The position numbers were made by a program, and so were the translations under genes. A stretch of 64,000 nucleotides of DNA from Marinirhabdus sp963799365 (GTDB lineage: Bacteria > Bacteroidota > Bacteroidia > Flavobacteriales > Flavobacteriaceae): positions 186,001 through 250,000 of the forward strand of contig CAWCWV010000008.1 in the NCBI GenBank assembly GCA_963799365.1. The letters are read 5' to 3'. The notes beneath the pieces are model-generated. The model was not told the DNA's origin and did not search any database. It saw only the letters and a program-made list of their open reading frames with translations. Positions 44,765-53,190 of this stretch are shown piece by piece. Numbering within the stretch: position 1 is the first letter of the stretch; every line of letters starts with the position of its first letter.

Positions 44765-44895
44765 ACCTAACAATGTATATAAAAAATAGGCGAAACAGTA
44801 ATAAAATCAAGGCTTGTGGCTCGTTTCAAAGTTCGTTCTTAACCGAAAGTTTAGTGCTTCGAAATCGCCTACTTTTCATATACTAACCGTTACCC
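44765..44895 (+). other. attC-like site 54 (family D)
   Basis: R'' ACCTAAC, left arm GTATATAAAAAATAGGCG, right arm CGCCTACTTTTCATATAC, R' GTTACCC. Cassette ends TTAGGTGCA and TGCACCTAA complement. Confidence 0.85.
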
Positions 44896-44900
44896 ACAAT

Positions 44901-45437
44901 TTGAAAAAACTGCTCACATACATTTTTATTATTGGAATTTTGACATCGTGCGCAAGTATCAGAAACGCCGATGCATCGATTAACGTTACTGAATTATCAA
45001 AAACAAATCTCAATAAAATAAGCGGAATTTATAAGAATAAAGCTATAAACGGAGAACCTGAATTTAGTTCATTATGGTCTACTTTGAATTTTCAAGCTGA
45101 TAGTATTGAGAATTGGAAAAATTTGAACGTAAAAATATCGCTGATAAGTAATAAATCAATTAAAGCGGAATTAATAGATAAGGGGAATATAATAGCGGAA
45201 AAAGATTTTAAAGGAAATCTGAATAAAGAGTATTTTTTACTTAAAAACCAGACCAAAGCCGAATTAGGAATTGTAATTGTTTGGTTTCTTGCGAATTCTT
45301 CCGTTAAGATTGGACTATCTGAAAATAATGAATTGGTTCTGTTAAGGAGAAGTGATGGAATGGCTTTATTGGTCGCTTTTCCTGTATTTGGAGCAAATAG
45401 CCCGATAATCGAAACTAAATACGAACGAATAGAATAA
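44901..45437 (+). CDS. putative lipoprotein, unknown
   Basis: 178 residues, most likely from the TTG 11 bases after the crossover, because the lipoprotein signal KKLLTYIFIIGILTSC begins right there and no ATG is near. The long upstream open frame runs through the preceding attC. Mature part alpha/beta with SLISNKSIKAELIDKGNIIAEK. No family recognised. Confidence 0.6.
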   Translation: MKKLLTYIFIIGILTSCASIRNADASINVTELSKTNLNKISGIYKNKAINGEPEFSSLWSTLNFQADSIENWKNLNVKISLISNKSIKAELIDKGNIIAEKDFKGNLNKEYFLLKNQTKAELGIVIVWFLANSSVKIGLSENNELVLLRRSDGMALLVAFPVFGANSPIIETKYERIE

Positions 45438-45444
45438 AAACTGT

Positions 45445-45577
45445 GGGTAACACCGGCTATAGTTCATTGCTTCTGACTTTCCTCTCGGAAAGTCCTCGCA
45501 AATTTGCTATCTTCGGTTTACGGCGGAAAATCCTCGCGGATTTTCACGCAACGAAACCATAGCCAAAAACGTTACCA
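45445..45577 (+). other. attC-like site 55 (family E)
   Basis: R'' GGGTAAC, left arm GGCTATAGTTCATTGC, right arm GCAACGAAACCATAGCC, R' GTTACCA. Almost the same as site 7. Confidence 0.85.
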
Positions 45578-45930
45578 ACCATGGCGCAATTGGAACTTTT
45601 CATAAAAAATATCACGGCTGATAAATCCGCAAACTCGTTCAACTGATTTGAAAGAAGAATGGTTCGTGTTGGAAATAAAAATTCTCACGGCTGACAAATC
45701 CGCCCACGGCGGATTTAATTGCGCAAGCGGAACATTTGGTTGGCAAAGGTCGGTGGAATGTTACGCAGGGTCGTTTCTGAGCGTTTGGCAAGTTTGCGCC
45801 ACGCTAGGTAACAATGCATAAAGTCCATTGCTGCTGATTTTCCTATCGGAAAATCCTCGCAGGCGGGAAATGAAGGAAATTCTAATTATATTCGTTAAAA
45901 CGTTCCGCAACGGAACGTTATGCAAGACCG
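45572..45930 (+). repeat. gene-less cassette N1, copy 20
   Basis: attC (family B) at 45806-45936. First of three copies in tandem. Confidence 0.85.
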
Positions 45931-46290
45931 TTACCAATCATGGCGCAATTGGAACTTTTCAAAAAAATTCTCACGGTTGATAAATCCGCAAATTCGTTCA
46001 ACTGATTTGAAAGACGAATGGTTCGTGTTGGAGATAAAAATTCTCACGGCTGACAAATCCGCCCACGGCGGATTTAATTGCGCTAGCGGACTATTTCGTT
46101 GGCAAAGGTCGGTGGAATGTTACGCAGGGTCGTTTCCGGGCGATTGGCAAGTTTTGCGCCACGCTAGGTAACAATGCATAAAGTCCATTGCTGCTGATTT
46201 TCCTATCGGAAAATCATCGCAGGCGGGAAATGAGGGAAATTCTAATTATATTCGTTAAAACGTTCCGCAACGGAACGTTATGCAAGACCG
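45931..46290 (+). repeat. gene-less cassette N1, copy 21
   Basis: attC (family B) at 46166-46296. Confidence 0.85.
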
Positions 46291-46650
46291 TTACCAATCA
46301 TGGCGCAATTGGAACTTTTCAAAAAAATTATCACGGCTGATAAATTCGCATTTTCGTGCAACTGATTCGAAAGACGAATGGTTCGTGTTGGAGATAAAAA
46401 TTATCACGGCTGACAAATCCGCCCACGGCGGATTTAATTGCGCAAGCGGAACATTTGGTTGGCAAAGGTCGGTGGAATGTTTCGCAGGGTCGTTTCCGGG
46501 CGATTGGCAAGTTTTGCGCCACGCTAGGTAACAATGCATAAAGTCCATTGCTGCTGATTTTCCTATCGGAAAATCCTCGCAGGCGGGAAATGAGGGAAAT
46601 TCTAATTATATTCGTTAAAACGTTCCGCAACGGAACGTTATGCAAGACCG
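46291..46650 (+). repeat. gene-less cassette N1, copy 22
   Basis: attC (family B) at 46526-46656. Third of the tandem run. Confidence 0.85.
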
Positions 46651-46668
46651 TTAGCCACAATTGCCGAA

Positions 46669-47241
46669 ATGAAATTAAAATTTGTCTTTTTTTTATTAAT
46701 CTTCAGCTCATTTCTAAGCTGTACTAATATTAAACAGAAAACTCGTTCAGAAATCTATTCAGAAAATACTATTGAATTACTAAATCAAATGCTCGAGAAG
46801 GAAGATTATCAAATGTGTGATTGCATTTTAGAGCCGAGTGAAAATTCAATGTTATATGACTGGAAAGATGATGCACCGGTTTTTGATTTTAAAAAGTATA
46901 TTGCAGAAAAACTAGAATTAAAAGATATTTCAGAAATTGATAGTCTTTACGGAATAAGAGAAAAACTAATTTTAGATATTGATTTGATTAGTGATAGAAT
47001 ATATATTGTACCACGCAAAAAATTAGACTCAATAAGGAAGCTTGAAGATATTATAGTTTTCAGAGAATTTCTTAGTAAACTTTATATTGAACATCCAAAT
47101 ATGTGTTATTTTTCTAAACCAATATTTGACTCAAAATTTGAAAAAGGATTATTTGATTTAACTGATTATAATGGCCATATGATAACTCCCCCTCCAAAAA
47201 TAAAAAAGGTTCAAGGGAATTGGGATTTTGATTGGAATTAA
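46669..47241 (+). CDS. putative lipoprotein, unknown
   Basis: 190 residues. MKLKFVFFLLIFSSFLSCTN is a lipoprotein signal with the cysteine at 18. The mature part has paired cysteines (YQMCDCILEPSE) and a C-terminal PPPKIKKVQGNWDFDWN. No family recognised. ATG 18 bases after the crossover. Confidence 0.6.
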   Translation: MKLKFVFFLLIFSSFLSCTNIKQKTRSEIYSENTIELLNQMLEKEDYQMCDCILEPSENSMLYDWKDDAPVFDFKKYIAEKLELKDISEIDSLYGIREKLILDIDLISDRIYIVPRKKLDSIRKLEDIIVFREFLSKLYIEHPNMCYFSKPIFDSKFEKGLFDLTDYNGHMITPPPKIKKVQGNWDFDWN

Positions 47242-47258
47242 CGGCTGATTGCAACTGT

Positions 47259-47472
47259 GGCTAACACCGCATATAATACAGCGGTCACATTTGGCTAAAA
47301 TTAAATTCCCTAAATTTATAGAAAATTTGGTACGGCTGATAAATTCGTAGTGGCGGCGCCATTGCCCACGGCTGATTCGCACGCTGCGCTTCCCACTTTC
47401 GCTGACGCAAAATGTTGGCACTGCCGATGCTGCCGCTCAAGACCCGCCGTATCATATGCAAAACCGTTACCA
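47259..47472 (+). other. attC-like site 59 (family A)
   Basis: R'' GGCTAAC, R' GTTACCA, arms as family A. Confidence 0.88.
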
Positions 47473-47825
47473 ATCATGGCGCAATTGGAACTTTTCAAAA
47501 AAATTATAACGGCTGATAAATTCGCAAATTCGTGCAACTGATTTGAAAGAAGAATGGTTCGTGTTGGAGATAAAAACTCTCACGGCTGACAAATCCGCCC
47601 ACGGCGGATTTAATTGCGCAAGCGGACTATTTCGTTGGCAAAGGTCGGTGGAATGTTACGCAGGGTCGTTTCTGATCGAGTGGCAGGTTTGCGCCACGCT
47701 AGGTAACAATGCATAAAGTCCATTGCTGCTGATTTTCCTATCGGAAAATCCTCGCAGGCGGGAAATGAGGGAAATTCTAATTATATTCGTTAAAACGTTC
47801 CGCAACGGAACGTTATGCAAGACCG
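47467..47825 (+). repeat. gene-less cassette N1, copy 23
   Basis: Identical by eye to copy 4 at 14804. attC (family B) at 47701-47831. Confidence 0.85.
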
Positions 47826-47849
47826 TTGCCCACCATTTAAAAAAAAATC

Positions 47850-48788
47850 GTGCATAATAATAAACATTCAGACGCTGAACATTTTGCAGATACCTTGAAA
47901 AAGGTTGATTTGCAGAATAAACTTACAATAGGAAAATTTATGCTTAATGGAAAAATAGGTGTGAAAAACTCAATCCAATACAATCAAGCAGATACGGATT
48001 TGTTAGACAACAAGCATGAATATACTTTTCCGTTATTAATGGGCGATTTACAAGTTTCATTACAACTTTACGAAAATATAAATAATCACTTTAGACTTTT
48101 TTGTTACACGAATTTTGAGGGAACTTCCGGAATGACTTTCTCAATGAATTTAACGACAGAAAAAGAAAGCGACAACATAATATTTTTGACTCAAAAACTC
48201 AAATTTGCCGAACGATACGAAGGAAGTCAAGAACTTGCAAAAGCACATAGAAGTCAAAAGCAAATTGTTTTTTGCGAGTTGTTAAATAAGCTCGGAATGG
48301 ACGTTACCGACACTAATAATTTGATTTTAGGAATTTTTGACCCAAAGAAAAAAGAGTTTGCAAATACAAGTGCTGAACAATTTTTAAATGACTTTATTGT
48401 TGTTTCAATCTTGAAAGGTCATTTTCAAGGTAATAAAGGCTATCAACTTGAGATTTTGCCGAGTTACAATAAGTTAGATTACATTTTTACAGGTCGAGAC
48501 CAAGAAATTAAATCTTTGCCAAGCAAAATAGTTGAGAATAAAAGCAAGCGGAATATTCCTTTAGGAATGCGTTATAAAGTTTTGAGAAAAGACAACTTTC
48601 AATGTATTGCTTGCGGAAGGACAACTGACGACGGAATAAAGTTACATATCGACCATAAAGTTCCTTTTTCACTTGGAGGTTTAACCGAATTGAATAATTT
48701 GCAAACACTTTGCGACCAATGTAATATCGGAAAGAGCAATAAATACATTGACGGAGAAAAAAACGGTGGGCAACGGGTTTGCATATGA
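47850..48788 (+). CDS. HNH endonuclease with long N-terminal domain
   Basis: 312 residues, probably from the GTG 24 bases after the crossover. The first 230 residues are an unrecognised domain. The C-terminus is a classical HNH module: MRYKVLRKDNFQCIACGRTT, then LHIDHKVPFSLGGLTELNNLQTLCDQCN, with CxxC pairs and the HIDH/N/(H) catalytic arrangement. A specialised restriction or defence nuclease is likely. The last residues (GGQRVCI) are encoded by the inverted attC that follows, so the original C-terminus was changed when the parDE cassette inserted. Confidence 0.8.
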   Translation: MHNNKHSDAEHFADTLKKVDLQNKLTIGKFMLNGKIGVKNSIQYNQADTDLLDNKHEYTFPLLMGDLQVSLQLYENINNHFRLFCYTNFEGTSGMTFSMNLTTEKESDNIIFLTQKLKFAERYEGSQELAKAHRSQKQIVFCELLNKLGMDVTDTNNLILGIFDPKKKEFANTSAEQFLNDFIVVSILKGHFQGNKGYQLEILPSYNKLDYIFTGRDQEIKSLPSKIVENKSKRNIPLGMRYKVLRKDNFQCIACGRTTDDGIKLHIDHKVPFSLGGLTELNNLQTLCDQCNIGKSNKYIDGEKNGGQRVCI

Positions 48789-48981
48789 TACGGCGGGTTT
48801 TAAGCGGCAGCTTCGGCAGTGCCAACATTTTGCGTCAGCGAAAGCGGGAAGCGCAGCGTGCGAATCAGCCGTGGGCAGTGGCGCCGCCACTCCGGATTTA
48901 TCCGCTGTACCAAATTTTCTATAAAGTTAGGGAATTTAATTGAAGCCGAATGTGACCGCTGTATTATATGCGGTGTTGGCA
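48768..48981 (-). other. attC-like site 61 (family A), inverted
   Basis: Same sequence as other family A sites but on the minus strand: reading leftward, TGCCAAC, GCATATAATACAGCGG ... CCCGCCGTATCATATGC, GTTGCCC. It belongs to the inverted parDE cassette, and its R' box doubles as the R'' box (GGGCAAC) of the HNH cassette on the plus strand. Confidence 0.85.
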
Positions 48982-48997
48982 ACTGTAGCACCAAATA

Positions 48998-49285
48998 TCA
49001 AAGGATATTATTTAAATCCTGTCTTCCAACTATTGCCATAATTTCAACTGTATCTTCGATTATTCGATAAAAAATACTGTCAGATCCGCAGACGCATCTA
49101 CGGTATCCGTCCTTTATAAAATCAACCGATTCAAATGAATAGGGGTTTTGAGCAATTATGTCAAAGTATTCAAAGAATGACTCGAAATATTTATCAGCTT
49201 GAATAATTCCAAATCTTTTGATTCCGTATCGGTGAATTCTGATTAAATCATCTTTGGCGACATTGCTAAATCTATATTTGGCCAT
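48998..49285 (-). CDS. ParE-like toxin
   Basis: 95 residues on the minus strand. AKYRFSNVAKDDLIRIHRYGIKRFG, then QADKYFESFFEYFDIIAQNPYSF, then RRCVCGSDSIFYRIIEDTVEIMAIVGRQD match the RelE/ParE fold of ParE proteins, which poison DNA gyrase. It overlaps the antitoxin gene by 14 bases. Its 3' end lies close to the inverted attC. One of six toxin-antitoxin modules and the only one facing left. Confidence 0.85.
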   Translation of the reverse strand: MAKYRFSNVAKDDLIRIHRYGIKRFGIIQADKYFESFFEYFDIIAQNPYSFESVDFIKDGYRRCVCGSDSIFYRIIEDTVEIMAIVGRQDLNNIL

Positions 49286-49517
49286 CTATGATTGACTTTG
49301 ATTGAGCTAAAATATTTTCTTTGCTGTCGGACGTAAATCCACTTTTTTCTGCTTTTTCAAGTTTTGTTCTTATCCAATCGATTTGTCTTTGTTGGTTTCG
49401 AGCTTGTCTGATCAAATCATTGACGAGTTCACTCTTACTAGAATATTCTTTATTGTCGATTTGGGATTTTAGCCAATCATCATTTGGTTGTGTGAAGGAA
49501 ATACTTTGCCTAGCCAT
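49272..49517 (-). CDS. ParD-like antitoxin
   Basis: 81 residues from the ATG at 49517; a longer frame exists but MARQSISFTQPNDDWLKSQI is the usual ParD start. The ribbon-helix-helix domain (SISFTQPNDDWLKSQIDNKE, then SKSELVNDLIRQARNQ) binds DNA and the tail binds the toxin. Upstream on the minus strand TATTTTTA near 49541 resembles a -7 element. Confidence 0.85.
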   Translation of the reverse strand: MARQSISFTQPNDDWLKSQIDNKEYSSKSELVNDLIRQARNQQRQIDWIRTKLEKAEKSGFTSDSKENILAQSKSIIDGQI

Positions 49518-49586
49518 AATAATACATTTACGTTTGGTGTAAAAATACATCAAAATTGCATCGGAAGCAAGTTTTTTTTCTATAGT

Positions 49587-49782
49587 TGCCAACAACGTAT
49601 ATAGCTCATAGCTAATTAGTTGCTTAATCGAAGTTAAGGCATATTTGGAAAGTCGCCAAATTTTTAAATTTGACGATTTCCAATAAAAAAGATAAATAGT
49701 AAAATTTAAAAATTTGGCTTGTGCTCAACCGAATGGAAACAGCTAATTTGCACGCTACGAGCCATATACAAGACCGTTGTGC
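49587..49782 (+). other. attC-like site 62 (family C)
   Basis: Left arm GTATATAGCTCATAGC, right arm GCTACGAGCCATATAC, R' GTTGTGC. Its R'' box as seen now (TGCCAAC) comes from the inserted parDE cassette; the original R'' is the GGGCAAC at 48768. Confidence 0.8.
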
Positions 49783-49837
49783 TTAATTTGAGAAAACAGA
49801 AATAAATGAACAAAATTATAACCATAAACGAATATTT

Positions 49838-50341
49838 ATGAAAGAAATACTAGAAGAATATGCCTTGATTGCTGAAATCATATCAGCTTTTGCTGTCATT
49901 ATTTCATTGGTTTTTGTAGGATTACAAATTAAGGCCAATACAAAAGCGACACAAGCATCAACGTTTCATGAAATTGCTGCTTTAGATATTAATATACTTC
50001 TAAGTTTAGGTTCTTCTAAAGAATCTGCAAGAATAATTTCAACCTTCAGAGGAAATCCAGATGCCTTATCGGAAGAAGAACATAATCATGGTTTTTACTT
50101 ATTTGGTGCGGAAATACGGCACGTTGAGAATCTATTTTTACAGAACGAAAACAAAATGTTAAGTAAAAAAAATTGGGAATCTAGAAAATCCTTAGTTGAT
50201 GGCATGGTATTATCTCCAGGTTTTGGAGCATTGTTAAAAAGTCCTAATAAACAATTTTTTGACGGCTCATTTATTGAATATGCAGAAAATCTAAGAAAAA
50301 TATACTTAAAAAAGAGTGATGATTTTGAAAATAAAAACTAA
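49838..50341 (+). CDS. hypothetical membrane-anchored protein
   Basis: 167 residues. MKEILEEYALIAEIISAFAVIISLVFVGLQIKANTKATQ gives one membrane segment after a short helix, a start common in marine bacterial proteins of unknown function. The rest is a helical domain with EEEHNHGFYLFGAEIRHVENLFLQ and NWESRKSLVDGMVLSPGFGALL. The ATG is 61 bases after the crossover, a longer leader than usual. Confidence 0.6.
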   Translation: MKEILEEYALIAEIISAFAVIISLVFVGLQIKANTKATQASTFHEIAALDINILLSLGSSKESARIISTFRGNPDALSEEEHNHGFYLFGAEIRHVENLFLQNENKMLSKKNWESRKSLVDGMVLSPGFGALLKSPNKQFFDGSFIEYAENLRKIYLKKSDDFENKN

Positions 50342-50473
50342 GCACAACACCGTATAAAATTAATGGCTAGTTCTCGCCTACTTACGAAAGTCCTCGCGGA
50401 CTTTCTATCTGTAATTTATTTGCTAACTTTAGTGACTAAACCACGCAACTAATCTTATACAAACACGTTGTGC
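50342..50473 (+). other. attC-like site 63 (family F variant)
   Basis: R'' GCACAAC, left arm GTATAAAATTAATGGC, right arm GCAACTAATCTTATAC, R' GTTGTGC. Confidence 0.8.
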
Positions 50474-50497
50474 TTCATTATAACCAACCAATAACCA

Positions 50498-51277
50498 ATG
50501 ATAAAATTCTTTAGAAAAATTAGACAAAAATTACTGACTGAAAACAAGTACGGGAAATATCTGACTTATGCAATCGGAGAAATTGTACTTGTTGTAATTG
50601 GAATTTTAATTGCATTGCAGATTAACAATTGGAATGAGAATAGAAAACTAGAAAATAGCCGACAAACACTCATGTTGGCGCTAAAAAAGGAATTGCTCAT
50701 CAATAAAAGTGAATTTGATAATTACCTGCCTGAAATACATGAATATAATAGTAAATTTAATAAAGTACTTCTTTATTCTGTAGGAGATTATAATATTCCA
50801 ATAGATAGCTTAAAATACTACCTTTCAGAAATGCTTTACGGTAGAACATTGTCATTATTGAATTCAGTTCAAGAAGAAGCTATTAATTCTGGTAAATTTG
50901 AAATGTTAAGTGATAGCTTGAAACAGAACCTTTCTAAACTAAAAGACTATACTAGCGCTAGAAAAGCAATTACCGATAAAAGCACTGATATGCTAAATAT
51001 TGATATTGATAATGATATCGTTAATTTAATGGCTAGATTATATATGCTTCCTGTAATTCCAGAAGAATTTTTAATTCATCCATTAATTCCAACACATCCT
51101 GATTTTTTATTAAGCAATATGGAGTTATCAGCTCTAGTCAAAGATCCTGACACCTATCTAACATTAAATAAAATATATTTAATGTATGCAGCCGATGAAG
51201 TTTGGCTTAAATATGGTCTTGCGAGATTAACAAATAAAACCATTGCAATAATTGACAATGAATTGAATGAAAAATAA
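50498..51277 (+). CDS. DUF6090-like membrane protein, paralogue 3
   Basis: 259 residues. MIKFFRKIRQKLLTENKYGKYLTYAIGEIVLVVIGILIALQINNWNE at the N-terminus, then a helical domain (MLALKKELLINKSEFDNYLPEI). First of two DUF6090 genes in one cassette, with only 21 bases between them. The gap (GAAAGGACAACCAATAACC) looks like the tail of one cassette joined to the leader of another with the attC missing. Confidence 0.75.
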   Translation: MIKFFRKIRQKLLTENKYGKYLTYAIGEIVLVVIGILIALQINNWNENRKLENSRQTLMLALKKELLINKSEFDNYLPEIHEYNSKFNKVLLYSVGDYNIPIDSLKYYLSEMLYGRTLSLLNSVQEEAINSGKFEMLSDSLKQNLSKLKDYTSARKAITDKSTDMLNIDIDNDIVNLMARLYMLPVIPEEFLIHPLIPTHPDFLLSNMELSALVKDPDTYLTLNKIYLMYAADEVWLKYGLARLTNKTIAIIDNELNEK

Positions 51278-51298
51278 CGAAAGGACAACCAATAACCA

Positions 51299-52048
51299 AT
51301 GATAAAATTCTTTAGAAAAATTAGAAAAAAAATGCTGACTGAAAATAAATTCAGCAAATATCTGATTTATGCAATTGGAGAAATAATACTTGTGGTAATT
51401 GGAATTTTAATTGCTCTTGGAATAAATAATTGGAATGAAAAGAAAAGCAATATCAACCAAGCTAAAGAGCATTTAGAAACAATAAAATTAAATCTTCAAG
51501 ATGACATAATACAAGCAGAAAAATTACTGTCAGAAACTCAAACTACGATTGATTATGCTAATGATTTTTTAGACCAATTTAAAACTCTAAAACCAGTAGA
51601 TAATAACGTTCAAATGTATCTGATTTATATGATGTTTGAGAGAAATATAGAAATAAACGAAAGCGGAATTAATGCACTTGTAAATTCAAATGGAATGTCA
51701 TTTATTGATAAGGGACTTCAAACAAAAATATTGAATTATTATAGATACATTGAACAGTTAAAAAGTAGAGAACTTAATGCTAATACAGAAATCAAAACAA
51801 TGTATGAGCCTTACATAAAAGAAAATTATTATTGGATATATAATAAAACAAATCCTTGGCATCGACAAGTGGAATTTTATAAAGATGACCCAAGAATACT
51901 GGAGAATATTGATTTAAAAAGTGTAATAGATGATAAGAAATTGGAAGTAATGATTATGAATAGACGCTACCAATCAAACCTTATTTCTGATTTCTATACA
52001 AACACCATAAAAGAAGCAAAAGAAATAATCGCAGAAATTGAAAAATAA
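51299..52048 (+). CDS. DUF6090-like membrane protein, paralogue 4
   Basis: 249 residues with the shared N-terminus MIKFFRKIRKKMLTENKFSKYLIYAIGEIILVVIGILIALGINNWNE and a helical domain (AKEHLETIKLNLQDDIIQAEKLLSE). Second gene of the fused cassette. Tail AACGAAAGCACAAC is as in paralogues 1, 2 and 5. Confidence 0.75.
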   Translation: MIKFFRKIRKKMLTENKFSKYLIYAIGEIILVVIGILIALGINNWNEKKSNINQAKEHLETIKLNLQDDIIQAEKLLSETQTTIDYANDFLDQFKTLKPVDNNVQMYLIYMMFERNIEINESGINALVNSNGMSFIDKGLQTKILNYYRYIEQLKSRELNANTEIKTMYEPYIKENYYWIYNKTNPWHRQVEFYKDDPRILENIDLKSVIDDKKLEVMIMNRRYQSNLISDFYTNTIKEAKEIIAEIEK

Positions 52049-52053
52049 CGAAA

Positions 52054-52184
52054 GCACAACAATGGCTATAAGTAATTGCTTGTTCTCGCATACTTTGGAA
52101 ATTCCTGCTGAATTTCCAACTTGGTGTGTACTTGTACAGTTAAGTGCTAACCCACGCAACTACTCATAGCCGAGACCGTTGTGC
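52054..52184 (+). other. attC-like site 64 (family F)
   Basis: R'' GCACAAC, left arm GGCTATAAGTAATTGC, right arm GCAACTACTCATAGCC, R' GTTGTGC. Near-identical to site 47. Confidence 0.85.
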
Positions 52185-52208
52185 TTCATTATCACAAACC
52201 ACTAACCA

Positions 52209-52964
52209 ATGATAAAATTCTTCAATAAAATCCGCAAACAAATGCTTGATGAAAACAAAACAGGACGTTACTTAAAGTATGCAATTGGCGAAATCATTCT
52301 AGTCATGATTGGTATTTTATTAGCTTTACAGGTTAATACTTGGAATAACAATCGAGAGCTTAAAAAAGAAGAACTTAAAGTAATGAAAAGCCTTCATAAA
52401 GAGTTTAGTGAAAACCTAATCAGGTTCGATGACATCTATAAAAAGCAGGAATACAGAAAAAAAAGCATCGAAACTCTTATGTCTGTCAACCACAACGAAT
52501 TGTCTTTAGACAGTTTAATTACTATCGTTCAAGGAGCTTCTAGACAATGGACTTTTGACCCCTTTCAAGGCATATATAATTCTGTAATTAATTCAGGTAA
52601 AATAGAGTTAATTTCTAATGATTCCTTAAAGAAAAAAATATCAAGTTTTCAAGACTTGTTAATTGATTATAAAGAAGAAGAAATAGGCACAAGAGACATA
52701 ACTTCAAACAATTTATATCCCTTTGTAATTGATAATCTCAACATGGATTTTAATGTTAATTTTGGCTTTAAAGAAAGAATAGCTGAAGAAAAAAAGAAGT
52801 TTAGAAAAGAATATATACAATTTATTGAATCTGATAAATTTGAAAATTTAATGATTTTTGTTTATAGCTTTATGCAGGATGTTTTTACTGAAGGTCCAGC
52901 TTTGCAAAATGAAATGATGTCAATCATCAATTTGTTAGAATCAGAAATTGAAAAGGGTAGATAA
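52209..52964 (+). CDS. DUF6090-like membrane protein, paralogue 5
   Basis: 251 residues; MIKFFNKIRKQMLDENKTGRYLKYAIGEIILVMIGILLALQVNTWNN is the most diverged N-terminus of the five. The domain after the membrane segment (VMKSLHKEFSENLIRFDDIYKKQEYRKKSIETL, ending in ALQNEMMSIINLLESEI) is helical. Same leader as the other members. Confidence 0.75.
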   Translation: MIKFFNKIRKQMLDENKTGRYLKYAIGEIILVMIGILLALQVNTWNNNRELKKEELKVMKSLHKEFSENLIRFDDIYKKQEYRKKSIETLMSVNHNELSLDSLITIVQGASRQWTFDPFQGIYNSVINSGKIELISNDSLKKKISSFQDLLIDYKEEEIGTRDITSNNLYPFVIDNLNMDFNVNFGFKERIAEEKKKFRKEYIQFIESDKFENLMIFVYSFMQDVFTEGPALQNEMMSIINLLESEIEKGR

Positions 52965-52973
52965 TAACGAAAG

Positions 52974-53185
52974 CACAACACCGCATATAATACAGCGGTC
53001 ACATTCGGCTTCAATTAAATTCCCTAACTTTATCAAAAATTGGTACAGCGGATAATTACGTAGTGGCGGCGCCACTGCCCACGGCTGATTCGCACGCTGC
53101 GCTTCCCACTTTCGCTGACGCAAAATGTTGGCACTGCCGAGGCTGCCGCTCAAAACCCGCCGTATCATATGCAAACCCGTTGCCC
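52974..53185 (+). other. attC-like site 65 (family A)
   Basis: R'' GCACAAC, R' GTTGCCC, arms as family A. Confidence 0.88.
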
Positions 53186-53190
53186 ACAAT

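Larger units (their letters stand above)
48774..49592 (-). mobile_element. inverted parDE cassette inserted at an R'' box
   Basis: An 819-bp unit in reverse orientation: on the minus strand it starts TTGGCAACTATAG, carries parD-like and parE-like genes and ends in a family A attC. Removing it joins GGTGGGCAA to CAACGTATATAGC, which restores a normal family C attC for the HNH cassette. Both junctions fall at G^TT on the minus strand. This is an insertion by the cassette mechanism into R'' instead of R'. Confidence 0.75.
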
